Notes under the pieces: generated by a model
The model's input: the letters and a program-made list of their open reading frames with translations, nothing else
The model's database searches: none
Told to the model about the DNA's origin: nothing
Shown: positions 34,222 through 42,777 of the stretch, one piece after another
Numbering within the stretch: position 1 is the first letter of the stretch
Layout: each line of letters begins with the position of its first letter
Translations under genes and position numbers: made by a program
Assembly: GCA_964640525.1 (NCBI GenBank)
Contig: CAZXGS010000004.1
Span: forward strand, 1-64,000
Length of the DNA stretch: 64,000 bases
Source of the DNA: SZAS-103 sp964640525
GTDB taxonomy: Bacteria > Pseudomonadota > Gammaproteobacteria > Xanthomonadales > Xanthomonadaceae
Direction of reading: 5' to 3'

Positions 34222-34227
34222 ATTTTA
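34222..34227 (-). promoter_or_regulatory. -10 box (TAAAAT, minus strand) for the leader ORF and mnmG
   Basis: Reading on the minus strand, TAAAAT is followed 10 bases later by the ATG of the leader ORF, so transcription should begin close to 34215 and run through into mnmG. Confidence 0.4.
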
Positions 34228-34386
34228 CGCCACGGCGGCCACGGCGCTGACGACGCTCGCGCCGTTGCGGCCCAGCAGTCCTGCCGTCTGGCACGCTTCC
34301 TGCTTCGAAAGTCCTGCACCCGCGGCCCCCACGGCCGCACGCTGCGCCGGCATTGGAACAGGGACGGTGGCAGCGTCGGAGGGCGT

Positions 34387-34425
34387 GGCCGGGAGTCTCG
34401 GGGGAGGCTCCCGGCCTGGTTTTTT
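34387..34425 (+). terminator. Strong plus-strand terminator with no obvious gene
   Basis: GGCCGGGAG (34387-34395) pairs with CTCCCGGCC (34408-34416), followed by TGGTTTTTT. It is a clear intrinsic terminator by form. The plus-strand sequence before it (34230-34386) has no convincing ORF and the neighbours, mnmG and the next gene, are on the minus strand, so it may end a small RNA. Confidence 0.6.
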
Positions 34426-34426
34426 C

Positions 34427-34481
34427 AAGACCCGCCGAAGCCGATTCGCGGCCCGGATAAAGCCGACGCCCGGCGGGTCTT
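34427..34481. repeat. Hairpin with 35-base loop
   Basis: AAGACCCGCC (34427-34436) pairs with GGCGGGTCTT (34472-34481). It starts two bases after the T-run of the terminator. Role unknown; no T-run follows directly on either strand. The stretch from here to 34635 contains no gene that I can see. Confidence 0.5.
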
Positions 34482-34635
34482 CAGGAACAGGGGGAGTCCT
34501 TTTTACCTTGTGCCGGGCGTCGGGCAGGTCGAGCGCGTGCCGCGCGCTGTCATCGTGGTCGCAATGCGACGAATTTTGTCATGTACTGGGTATCTTCGGC
34601 CCAACGCAGGTGGCATGCAAGCGGTTCGACGGCGG

Positions 34636-35172
34636 TCACGGCCGTGGGCGGCCGGATTCGCGACGCATCTCCTGATTCGCGCGTTGCGGTCGCGAAGGCC
34701 GCTCCATGCCCGCTGCACGCCCGGCCCGCGATGGCGGCTCGTCGCTGCGCGACTGCAGTTGCACGACCTGATGCGGCGGCCGGTTGATCGAAACCGGGCC
34801 TGCTGCGTTGCGCGTGACCGGCCCGGTGTAGGGCGGGCGATGCCAGTGGCCAGGCCAGCCGCCATGCCACGGCGCGTAGCCCACGTAGCCCCATGGACCC
34901 CAGCCCCAACCGCCCCAGCCCCAGCCGTACAGGGGCCCGAAGCCGGGGCCGCTCCAGGTGTTGCCGAAGCCGTAGCCCACCGACCACGCGCCGTAGATGT
35001 CCACGGTCTGCGGGTTGTCGTAGTAGTAATCCCCGCGGCCATCCTGCGCCGGCACGTAATACCCGTCGGCGTAAACGCCCGGCTGTGCGGCGTAACGGGT
35101 GTCGTTGGTGGTCGCGCAGCCGGCCAGCAGCGCGCTGCCGGCGATCAAGGCAAACGAGGCGATTCGGTTCAT
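34636..35172 (-). CDS. Gly/Trp/Pro-rich lipoprotein
   Basis: 178 residues: lipobox LAGC (Cys19), a short tyrosine-rich part (YYVPAQDGRGDYYYDN), then a Gly/Trp/Tyr-rich low-complexity middle (GWGWGGWGWG) and an Arg/Pro-rich C-terminal end. It resembles the short repetitive surface lipoproteins often annotated as hypothetical in Lysobacterales. No enzyme motif. It may coat or attach to the envelope; function unknown. Confidence 0.65.
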   Translation of the reverse strand: MNRIASFALIAGSALLAGCATTNDTRYAAQPGVYADGYYVPAQDGRGDYYYDNPQTVDIYGAWSVGYGFGNTWSGPGFGPLYGWGWGGWGWGPWGYVGYAPWHGGWPGHWHRPPYTGPVTRNAAGPVSINRPPHQVVQLQSRSDEPPSRAGRAAGMERPSRPQRANQEMRRESGRPRP

Positions 35173-35236
35173 GGCAAGCCTCCCGCCCGAAGTGTCGGCC
35201 GCGGGCGGTGAATCGGTGCTTAAGGTGCCTGGCGAG

Positions 35237-37837
35237 TCAGTCGAGCAGGCGCTGCAGCAGGTCCGTGGTGTCCCGGGAGACCAGCTTGCCGTGCAGCGTT
35301 GCCAGCGCGTCGTGGGCCAGCCTGTCGCGGCCGCCGCCCCAGCGTCGCCAGCTCTCGAAGCCGGACAGCAGGCGCGAGGCGACCTGCGGGTTGATCGTGT
35401 CCAGCGTCGGCAATCGCTCGACCAGCAGTGCGTAGCCGGCGCCGTCGGCGCGGTGGAAGGCGGTCGGATTCAGGCGCGAGAAACTTGCCAGTACCGCGCG
35501 CACGCGGTTGGGATTGGTCGGCGTCCACCACGGTGAGTCGAGCAGGCCGCGCACGCGCTCGACGCCGTCGGGGTGCGGGCGGGTGGCGACCACGGCCAGC
35601 CACTTGTCGGTCACCAGCGGATTGTCGTGGTGGCGCTGCAGGAAGGCCTGCTCGGCACGCGCGGCTGCGGGTGCGCCGGCGTGGACGAGGCAGCGCAGCG
35701 CCGCCAGACGATCGGTCATGCCGGCGGCCGCGTCGAACTGCGCCGCGGCGAGGGAGGCGTCCGGATCCTGCTCGGTCAACCACGCCAGGCACATGTTGCG
35801 CAGCCGTCGTGCACCCATCGCCGCGCCGCCCAGCCCCGCGCCGGCATCGGCAGCAAGTGCACGATGACGGGCCTGCAGGCGTTCGGCGTGCGCCGTCGCC
35901 AGCTCGCCAAGCAGCGCCTTGCGCGCGTGCAGCAGGCCGTCGATGTCGATGCGTTCGCATGCATCGGCCAGGGTGTCGAAATCCGGTAGCGCCATGCACT
36001 CGGCGACGAAGGCCGGATCGGCGCCGGGTTCGTCGAGCAGGTCGCCGAGTGCCGCCGACAACGCCGCGCGCGCCTGCGCGGGCGCATCGAAGCCGCCCAG
36101 GAGCACGCCGGTGGCCAGCCGCTGCAGCATGTCCCAGCGCCCGAGGCCGTCGCTCTCGATCCGTGCCAGCCGCGCCAGGTCGGCGGCGGTGTACGCGAAG
36201 TCCAGCTTCACCGGTGCGCTCAGCGCCTGGTTGAACGAGGGCAGTGGCCGTGCCTGGAGTGGTTCGAACACCAGCGTGTGCGCCGCTTCGGTCAGTTCGA
36301 TCAGGCCCTCGCGTACGGTTGCATCGGCGTGCGTCGGGGTCGCGGCCAGAGCTTGCCCGTCCGTGTCGTACAGGGCAAAACGCAGCGGGATCAGCAATGG
36401 CGCCTGCGCGTCGCGTTGGCGCTGGACGATGCGCAGGGTGTAGCGGCCGTCCGCGAAGTCATCCTCGATCTCCACCCGCGGCGTACCGACCTGCGCGTAC
36501 CAGCGCGCGAACTGTGCCAGGTCGCGACCGCTGGCGCGCGCGTGCGCGGCCAGGAAGTCCTCGATGGTCGCCGCACGGCCGTCGTTGGCCGCGAAGTAGT
36601 CGTCCATGCCGGCGCGGAAGCTGGCCTCGCCGAGCAGGGTATGCAGCATGCGCACGACCTCGGCACCCTTTTCGTACACGGTGAGGGTGTAGAAGTTGTT
36701 GATCTCGCGGTAGCGCGTGGGCCGTACCGGGTGCGCCAGCGCGCCGGCGTCCTCGGCGAACTGGCGCGCGCGCAGCAGGCGCACGTCCTCGATCCGCTTG
36801 ACCTGGCGCGACTGGATGTCGGACACGAATTCCTGGTCGCGGAACACGGTCAGGCCTTCCTTGAGCGCGAGCTGGAACCAGTCGCGCAAGGTCACCCGGT
36901 TGCCCGACCAGTTGTGGAAGTATTCGTGGCCGATCACCGATTCGACGCCCTGGTAGTCGGCGTCGGTGGCGGTGTCCTCGTCGGCAAGGATGTAGCGGGC
37001 GTTGAAGATGTTCAGGCCCTTGTTCTCCATCGCGCCCATGGTGAAGTCCTGGGCGGCGACGACATTGAACACCGACAGGTCATAGCAGCGCCCGAAACGG
37101 GTCTCGTCCCAGCGCAGCGCGCGTTCGACGGCGTCCAGCGCGAACGCGCAACGCGCCACGTCACCCGGCGCCGCCCACACCTGCAGCGCAACGTCGCGGC
37201 CTTCCGCAGTGACCACGTGCTTGCGCTGGCATTCCAGCACACCGCCGACCAGCGCGAACAGGTAGCACGGCGTGGGATGCGGGTTCTCCCACACCGCCTC
37301 GTGGCGGCCGCCCGGCAAGTCGGCCTGCGCGACCGGGTTGCCGTTGGACAGCAGCACTGGGTACCGCGCCTTGTCGCCACGCAGGGTGGTGCGCCAGGTC
37401 GGCATCACGTCGGGGCGGTCGGTGAACCAGGTGATGCGACGAAACCCCTGCGCCTCGCACTGGGTCAGCAACGACGTGCCGCTGTGGTACAGGCCTTCCA
37501 GGCGCGTGTTGCGCGAGGGGTGGATGCGGCAGCGGGTTTCCAGCACGCACGGTGTCGGCGCACCGTCGATGCGCAGGTGGTGGCCGTCGAGGTGGTAGCG
37601 CGAGGCGTCCAGCGTCTGGCCGTCGAGCGTGATCGCCAGCAGCTCCAGCTCCTCGCCGTCGAGCACCAGCGGTGCTCCGGGTTGGGATACATCGGCTTCC
37701 AGATGCAGGCGCGCGTGCACTTCGGTCGCCTCGGCGTCGAGCGCGAAGGCCAGTTCGGCATGCGTGATGCGCCACGCCGGTGCACGGTAGTCGGACAACA
37801 GGGTTTCGGTCTGGCCCGCAGGCCCGGAATCGGTCAT
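35237..37837 (-). CDS. pepN: Aminopeptidase N (M1 family)
   Basis: 866 residues (E. coli PepN has 870). The exopeptidase motif GAMEN and the zinc site HEYFHNW with the second glutamate in KEGLTVFRDQEF are present. PepN removes N-terminal residues from peptides in the cytoplasm. The start at 37837 gives MTDSG...; longer reading to 38125 is a shadow. Followed on the minus strand by the lipoprotein, 64 bases away. Divergent from the dehydratase gene (188 bases between). Confidence 0.96.
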   Translation of the reverse strand: MTDSGPAGQTETLLSDYRAPAWRITHAELAFALDAEATEVHARLHLEADVSQPGAPLVLDGEELELLAITLDGQTLDASRYHLDGHHLRIDGAPTPCVLETRCRIHPSRNTRLEGLYHSGTSLLTQCEAQGFRRITWFTDRPDVMPTWRTTLRGDKARYPVLLSNGNPVAQADLPGGRHEAVWENPHPTPCYLFALVGGVLECQRKHVVTAEGRDVALQVWAAPGDVARCAFALDAVERALRWDETRFGRCYDLSVFNVVAAQDFTMGAMENKGLNIFNARYILADEDTATDADYQGVESVIGHEYFHNWSGNRVTLRDWFQLALKEGLTVFRDQEFVSDIQSRQVKRIEDVRLLRARQFAEDAGALAHPVRPTRYREINNFYTLTVYEKGAEVVRMLHTLLGEASFRAGMDDYFAANDGRAATIEDFLAAHARASGRDLAQFARWYAQVGTPRVEIEDDFADGRYTLRIVQRQRDAQAPLLIPLRFALYDTDGQALAATPTHADATVREGLIELTEAAHTLVFEPLQARPLPSFNQALSAPVKLDFAYTAADLARLARIESDGLGRWDMLQRLATGVLLGGFDAPAQARAALSAALGDLLDEPGADPAFVAECMALPDFDTLADACERIDIDGLLHARKALLGELATAHAERLQARHRALAADAGAGLGGAAMGARRLRNMCLAWLTEQDPDASLAAAQFDAAAGMTDRLAALRCLVHAGAPAAARAEQAFLQRHHDNPLVTDKWLAVVATRPHPDGVERVRGLLDSPWWTPTNPNRVRAVLASFSRLNPTAFHRADGAGYALLVERLPTLDTINPQVASRLLSGFESWRRWGGGRDRLAHDALATLHGKLVSRDTTDLLQRLLD

Positions 37838-38013
37838 CGCCAGTGGTCTCGTCGGTGAACGCAACGCGCGTCGGCAGGCGACGCGGCACGGGTTCCGGCC
37901 ACGAGCGGGATGCCGCTGTCGACCGGCGTGGGAAAACAGCTTGCGCGCGCGGACGTGGATCCCGGATGACAGCCGGATGACGCGATGGAGAGGCTGCGTG
38001 CGCCGGCGTACCT

Positions 38014-38019
38014 TAGCAT
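38014..38019 (+). promoter_or_regulatory. -10 box (TAGCAT) six bases ahead of the dehydratase ATG
   Basis: TAGCAT ends six bases before ATG 38026, again predicting a transcript that starts at the first codon. Confidence 0.45.
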
Positions 38020-38025
38020 GCGCCC

Positions 38026-39012
38026 ATGGACGCCGCCCTGCCGCCGACCCCCGCCGAGCCCGCGATGCGGCCGCCCACGCCCGCGGACGTCCTGGATGCC
38101 GCGGCGCGGATCGCCCCCCACGCACACGCCACGCCGGTGCTGACCAGCGCCAGCCTCGACGCGCTGGCCGGCTGCAGGCTGGCCTTCAAATGCGAGAACT
38201 TCCAGCGCATTGGCGCATTCAAGTTCCGTGGTGCCTGCAACGCGGTGTTTTGCTTGCCCGCCGAAGTCGCCGCGCGCGGGGTGGCCACCCACAGCTCGGG
38301 CAACCACGGTGCCGCGCTGGCGCTGGCCGCAAGGCTGCGCGGCATCCCCGCACACGTGGTGGTGCCTGCCGGTGCGGTGGCGTCCAAGCGAGAGGCCATC
38401 GCCCGCCTCGGTGCACGGGTGGTCGATTGCGCGCCGAGCATGGCCGCGCGCGTGGCGGCGGCGGCGCAGGTCGTCGCGGCGACCGGCGCGAGCCTGATCC
38501 ATCCCTTCGCAGACCCGCGGGTAATCGCCGGACAAGGCACCGTGGCGCTGGAGCTGCTGCGCCAGTGCGAGCGCATCGACGCACTGATCGCGCCGGTGGG
38601 CGGCGGCGGACTGCTGTCCGGTTGCGCCATCCTCGCGCGCGCAGTGGCGCCGCAAGTCCAGGTCTGGGGTGCTGAACCGGAGACCGCCGCCGATGCCCAC
38701 GCCAGCCTGCGCGCGGGCCGGCTGGTCGAGGACGTCACGCCGCAGACGATCTGCGACGGCCTGCGCGGGCAACTGGCGCCGATCACCTTCGACATCCTGC
38801 GCACGCATGCGGACGGCATCGGCCTGGCCGGCGAGGATGCAATCGTCGCCGCGATGCGCCTGCTGTGGCAGCACCTGAAGATCCTCGTCGAGCCTTCTTC
38901 CGCGGTGGCACTGGCGATGCTGCTGGGCGAGCGCGAACGCTTCGCGGGCCTGCGCGTGGGCATCGTGCTCAGCGGCGGCAACGTCGACCTGGACGCGCTG
39001 CCGTGGCGGTGA
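38026..39012 (+). CDS. Threonine/serine dehydratase (PLP, fold type II)
   Basis: 328 residues. PLP lysine Lys66 lies in IGAFKFRGA; SSGNHGAALALAA and the glycine loop PVGGGGLLSG bind phosphate. Short length and absence of the C-terminal ACT-like regulatory domain place it with catabolic serine/threonine dehydratase or serine racemase rather than biosynthetic IlvA. It converts threonine or serine to the 2-oxo acid and ammonia. Which one cannot be told here. Confidence 0.88.
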   Translation: MDAALPPTPAEPAMRPPTPADVLDAAARIAPHAHATPVLTSASLDALAGCRLAFKCENFQRIGAFKFRGACNAVFCLPAEVAARGVATHSSGNHGAALALAARLRGIPAHVVVPAGAVASKREAIARLGARVVDCAPSMAARVAAAAQVVAATGASLIHPFADPRVIAGQGTVALELLRQCERIDALIAPVGGGGLLSGCAILARAVAPQVQVWGAEPETAADAHASLRAGRLVEDVTPQTICDGLRGQLAPITFDILRTHADGIGLAGEDAIVAAMRLLWQHLKILVEPSSAVALAMLLGERERFAGLRVGIVLSGGNVDLDALPWR

Positions 39013-39139
39013 GCGCGAAGGCCACAGGCCGCGGCGGCCATCGCCGATCCGGCCTTTCTGGCACACTCCGCCACGGCGCGCGCCGGCCAGCCGATGCCGC
39101 GCCTGCCGTCATCCGCCGCGGTCAACGAGGAAAATCCAG

Positions 39140-39661
39140 ATGAACGCCACTGCCGCCACCTCGAACAACGAAACCGAAATCTGGAAGGGTTCGCCATCGC
39201 AGTTGCGCCACCTCGCCCTGTTCTCGCTGTGCGGGCTGATCGCGCTGATCCTGCTGGTGACCGCGGTGAAGGTGCACGGCACGGTGCCGGCGTGGATCCC
39301 GCTGGTGCTGATCCTGGTGCCGGCGTGGATCGCCGGGCAGCGTTGGCTGCAGACCGCCTGCATCCACATCAGCCTGACCGACCAGCGACTGATCGTGGTC
39401 AGCGGCATCTTCAACCGCAGCACCGATTACGTCGAACTGTACCGGATCAAGGACGTCCACCTGACCCAGCCGTTCGCCGAACGCATGCTCGGGCTGGGCA
39501 CGATCCACCTGCGCACCAGCCAGGACAATGCGCCGGTGATCGACCTGGCCGGCATGGTCGACGCGCAGACGCTGTGGAACCAGATCCGCGGTCTGGTCGA
39601 GGCGCGGCGCAAGACCATGGGAGTGCGCGAGGTGGACATGAACACCGAGGCCAGCGGCTGA
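39140..39661 (+). CDS. bPH2-domain (YdbT-like) membrane protein
   Basis: 173 residues. Two N-terminal membrane helices (LALFSLCGLIALILLVTAV; WIPLVLILVPAWIAG) and a bacterial PH-like domain (ISLTDQRLIVVSGIFNRSTDYVELYRIKDVHL) are clear: the LTxxRLxxxxGxxxxxxxxVxLxRIxxV pattern of DUF304/bPH2. No enzymatic role known. Good ribosome site GAGGAAA before the ATG. Stands alone after the dehydratase. Confidence 0.82.
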   Translation: MNATAATSNNETEIWKGSPSQLRHLALFSLCGLIALILLVTAVKVHGTVPAWIPLVLILVPAWIAGQRWLQTACIHISLTDQRLIVVSGIFNRSTDYVELYRIKDVHLTQPFAERMLGLGTIHLRTSQDNAPVIDLAGMVDAQTLWNQIRGLVEARRKTMGVREVDMNTEASG

Positions 39662-39695
39662 GGACGCCACCGGCCCGACCGCGCCGCGGCCGTGC

Positions 39696-41567
39696 TCACA
39701 GGATCGGCGCCAGCCCCGCGCCGAACGCGGTCAGCACGCGTACCGCGATGGCCTTGAAGCTCATCTGCACTTCAGGGAAATCGCCGACGGCAGTCCAGCA
39801 GGCGTGGAACTGCGGATCGCCTGGCGGTACCGGCTGGCAACCGGGCACGAGCTCGTAGTCGGTCGAGTAGCGAAACGGCCAGAAGTCGAACAGCGGCAGC
39901 TTTTCGAACAACTCGTCGATGCGCCCGCTCAGCTTCGATACGGGGTTGTGCGGCCGGCGCGCCACCAGCCAGGAATTGTCCGGGGCGATGTCACGCTCGA
40001 TGGAGTCGCGCAGTTGCGCGGCCAGCACCGGATCACGGAACACCAGCACGCCCTCGGTGTTGTAGTTGTCCGAGCGCGGGTCGAAGTTGTGCGAGCCGAT
40101 GATGCCGATGGCATCGTCGATCACCATCGACTTGGCGTGCAGGCTGATGCGCAGGCCGGAGTTGCGCAATCGTGCGGGCTTGGAACCGATCCCCAGGCCC
40201 GGCAAACGACCGGATTCGCTGGGCACGCGTGTGCGCGGACGCGCCGATGACCCTTCCACGTCGGCGGCGACGACGGATGCGGGCGTGCCCGATGCGGCAG
40301 CTTCCAGGTCGATCGGCACGTCCGGCGCATACGGCTTGAGTTGGTGGATGTGGAAGCCGAGCTTGCGCAGATTGCGGCGGCCGTACTTGTAGGCCAGCGC
40401 GAACACCGGCAGGGCATCGGTGGAGGCCAGCGAGTTGGTCGAGATCGTCACCCGTGGCGGCTCGGGCCGCTTGTACATGGCGCGGAACATCCGCCGCGCG
40501 CCGCGGGTCAGGACGAGGTAGGGCGTCTGCAACAACACCGAGGTCCTGGCGGTTTCCACCAGTGCACGCAGGTCGCGGGTGGCGCGCCCGCCCTCGGCGG
40601 GCAGGCGATCGTGCTTGCCCGGCGGATCGGCGATGAACTGCACGTCGGCGGCGGCATGCGCGTTGGCGACGAACTTCGCCTCGATCTGCGCTGCGTCGCT
40701 GGCGGCCCGGATCATCGCCAGAACGCGCGGGCCGCGGTGTTCCCCGGCGATCGGCGGACGCGGTGGCGGGCCGTGGTGGGCGAGCAGGATCGCGGCCACG
40801 TCCTTGAGCCGATCCACCGGCACGCTGCGCTCGGCGTCCCAGAACCGGTCGAACGCGCGCTGCATCTCCGCTGCCGCCGGCCCGGCAACGATGGCGTCGC
40901 GGTCCAGGTAGGCCAGGTCCGGGTTCCAGTCGTAATAACGGTCGTCGATGTTGCGCCCACCGGTGATGCCGATCACGCCATCGACCACCATCTGCTTGAT
41001 GTGCATGCGCTGGTTGAAGCGCCGGAAACAGCAGGCGATCGCACCCACGAAGGCCGCCTTGGAGGTGCGCGCGCGATCGAAGGTGGGGTTGTACAGGCGC
41101 ATCCGGAAGTTGGCGTGCGCGCTGGCCAGCACCGCCAGCAATTCTGGATCGGAGGGGCCGAACAGTTGGTCCACCAGCAGGCGCACGTGCACGCCGCGAC
41201 GGGCGGCAGCGAGCATCTCGTTGAGGAACAGGTAACCGGTGTCGTCGAGGCTGAAGATGTAGGTCTGCAGGTCGATCGAGCGGCGCGCGCTGCGGATCAG
41301 GTTGATCCTTGCCTGCAGCGAGTCCTGCCCGGACTCGACGATGTCCACGTAGTTGACCGGCTTGCCCGGCGTGGACTGCGCCAGCGCGCGGTCGGCTAGC
41401 GCGCGCAGTGGCGAGGGCTGGGCGCAGGCATCGGCGGCCGTGCAGTCCAGCGCGATCGAGCGCGTGCTCACCGCCAGTGCCTGCGCGCGGTCGAGGTCGC
41501 GCGGGCGCAGGCTGGAACAACTGCACAGCACCAGCGCCAGCGCCGCGAACCACGGCCAGCGGCTCAT
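39696..41567 (-). CDS. Phospholipase D family cardiolipin synthase (ClsC-like)
   Basis: 623 residues: lipoprotein-like N-terminus (VLCSCSS), then two PLD domains. HKD motif 1 is HIKQMVVDG and motif 2 HAKSMVID, each followed by GG/GSxN-F blocks (GGRNIDDRYY, GSHNFDPRSD). This fits ClsC/YmdC-type cardiolipin synthases, which condense phosphatidylglycerol and phosphatidylethanolamine; a phospholipase role is a possible alternative. Overlaps the upstream YceI-like gene by four bases. Confidence 0.9.
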   Translation of the reverse strand: MSRWPWFAALALVLCSCSSLRPRDLDRAQALAVSTRSIALDCTAADACAQPSPLRALADRALAQSTPGKPVNYVDIVESGQDSLQARINLIRSARRSIDLQTYIFSLDDTGYLFLNEMLAAARRGVHVRLLVDQLFGPSDPELLAVLASAHANFRMRLYNPTFDRARTSKAAFVGAIACCFRRFNQRMHIKQMVVDGVIGITGGRNIDDRYYDWNPDLAYLDRDAIVAGPAAAEMQRAFDRFWDAERSVPVDRLKDVAAILLAHHGPPPRPPIAGEHRGPRVLAMIRAASDAAQIEAKFVANAHAAADVQFIADPPGKHDRLPAEGGRATRDLRALVETARTSVLLQTPYLVLTRGARRMFRAMYKRPEPPRVTISTNSLASTDALPVFALAYKYGRRNLRKLGFHIHQLKPYAPDVPIDLEAAASGTPASVVAADVEGSSARPRTRVPSESGRLPGLGIGSKPARLRNSGLRISLHAKSMVIDDAIGIIGSHNFDPRSDNYNTEGVLVFRDPVLAAQLRDSIERDIAPDNSWLVARRPHNPVSKLSGRIDELFEKLPLFDFWPFRYSTDYELVPGCQPVPPGDPQFHACWTAVGDFPEVQMSFKAIAVRVLTAFGAGLAPIL

Positions 41568-42184
41568 GGCAGCGCCGGCGTCGGCGCGCCGGCAAGGCGA
41601 ATGTCGAAGGTGAAATCCACCTCGTCCCCCACCAGCCTGCGCAACGAGGTCATCCCGAACGCACGGCGGCTGATCCTGCCCTGCGCGCGGATCGGACACG
41701 CCACGCCGGGGTCGGCACAGCCGGGGGCGAGCGTGAACGCCACCCGGCGTTGCCTGCCGTGCAGGTCCAGCGCGCCCTCCAGCACCCCGCCCTCGTGCAG
41801 CCGCGCGGTCGTGAACGGATTGGAGCTGAAGCGGATCCACGGGTGCTCGGCGGCATCGAAAAATGCCGGCGAGCGCATCAGTCGCGTGGCGAGCGCGCTG
41901 TCGGTGAAAGTCGCACTGTCGGAGGCAAGGCTGACCCGCACGCGCAAGCGGCCGTCGACGAGCGTATCCAGGGTGCCAAGCAGCGCGTCGAAATGGCCAT
42001 CCAGCCGGCGCCGCCAAGCCGGACGCACACGGAAATCCACCCGTGAAGCGGGGCCGTCGATCGGCCGACTTTCCACGATCGCCGACTCCGGTGACGTGGC
42101 CTGCACGCCGGGGTCGGCGGCGACGGCTCCCGGGCCAAGCCACAGCAGGCACAGCAACGCGCGGGCTGTTGCGGCACGCGTCAT
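41564..42184 (-). CDS. YceI-family periplasmic lipid-binding protein
   Basis: 206 residues with a signal peptide (cut near AVA at about 22) and a YceI-like lipocalin fold: ASRVDFRVRPAW, GTLDTLVDG, SDSATFTDSALATRLMRSPAFFDAAEHPWIRFSS and GVLEGALDLHG. YceI proteins bind isoprenoid or fatty-acyl lipids in the periplasm. The neighbour is a cardiolipin synthase and the overlap of four bases suggests a shared job in lipid handling. Confidence 0.82.
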   Translation of the reverse strand: MTRAATARALLCLLWLGPGAVAADPGVQATSPESAIVESRPIDGPASRVDFRVRPAWRRRLDGHFDALLGTLDTLVDGRLRVRVSLASDSATFTDSALATRLMRSPAFFDAAEHPWIRFSSNPFTTARLHEGGVLEGALDLHGRQRRVAFTLAPGCADPGVACPIRAQGRISRRAFGMTSLRRLVGDEVDFTFDIRLAGAPTPALP

Positions 42185-42197
42185 CGATCCGCGGCCA

Positions 42198-42674
42198 TCA
42201 CGGCATCCAGTACGCCACCAACCTGGCCACGCCCGGTTCGATCGCCGCATCCGCCGGCAGGTGCAGTACCGCGATGCCGGCGGTGTGCATGCCGCGGAAA
42301 TCCCCGGACTGGCCGGTGCTCAGCAGCGCGGCCAGATGTTCGAAGCCGGGGTTGTGGCCGACCATCAGCAGGCTGGAGACCTCGCGGTGGGCATCGGCCA
42401 GCGCCATCAACGTGCCGGGTGTGGCCTCGTAGATTGCGTCCACGCGCACGGTTTCGCCGTGGCCGATGGCGTCCTGGGCCAGGTCGAGGGTCTCGCGCGC
42501 GCGTCGCGCCGGCGAGCACAGTGCGCGGTCCGAAAGATAGCCGTGCTCGCGCAGCCAGACCCCGGCCGCCGCGGCTTCGGTGCGACCGCGCGCCGACAGC
42601 GCACGGTCGCGGTCGTCCTGGCCGGGCATCGCCGCCTCGGCATGGGCGTGGCGAAGCAGGATCAACTCGCGCAT
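42198..42674 (-). CDS. sixA: Phosphohistidine phosphatase SixA
   Basis: 158 residues. The histidine-phosphatase motif is RHAHAE at residues 8-13 (catalytic His9), then the RxxTA-like SPARRARETL and VGHNPGFEHLA with the second histidine. SixA removes phosphate from histidine-containing phosphotransfer proteins. ATG at 42674 used; a GTG nine bases up is in frame. Small gap of 13 bases to the YceI gene in the same orientation. A hairpin lies between it and the next gene. Confidence 0.9.
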   Translation of the reverse strand: MRELILLRHAHAEAAMPGQDDRDRALSARGRTEAAAAGVWLREHGYLSDRALCSPARRARETLDLAQDAIGHGETVRVDAIYEATPGTLMALADAHREVSSLLMVGHNPGFEHLAALLSTGQSGDFRGMHTAGIAVLHLPADAAIEPGVARLVAYWMP

Positions 42675-42777
42675 CGACCGCACCTTCGCTACCGGGGAGC
42701 TTCACTCTACCGCGGCTGCGGCAAAGGCGACAGCCGCGGGGATTGCGGTTGTGCATCCAACGTGGTTTGGCGAATCC

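Noticed and set aside
34225..34428. 67-codon minus-strand ORF just upstream of the mnmG leader
   Set aside because: TTG start inside a plus-strand terminator, Ala/Pro-rich composition and no ribosome site; not supported as a gene.
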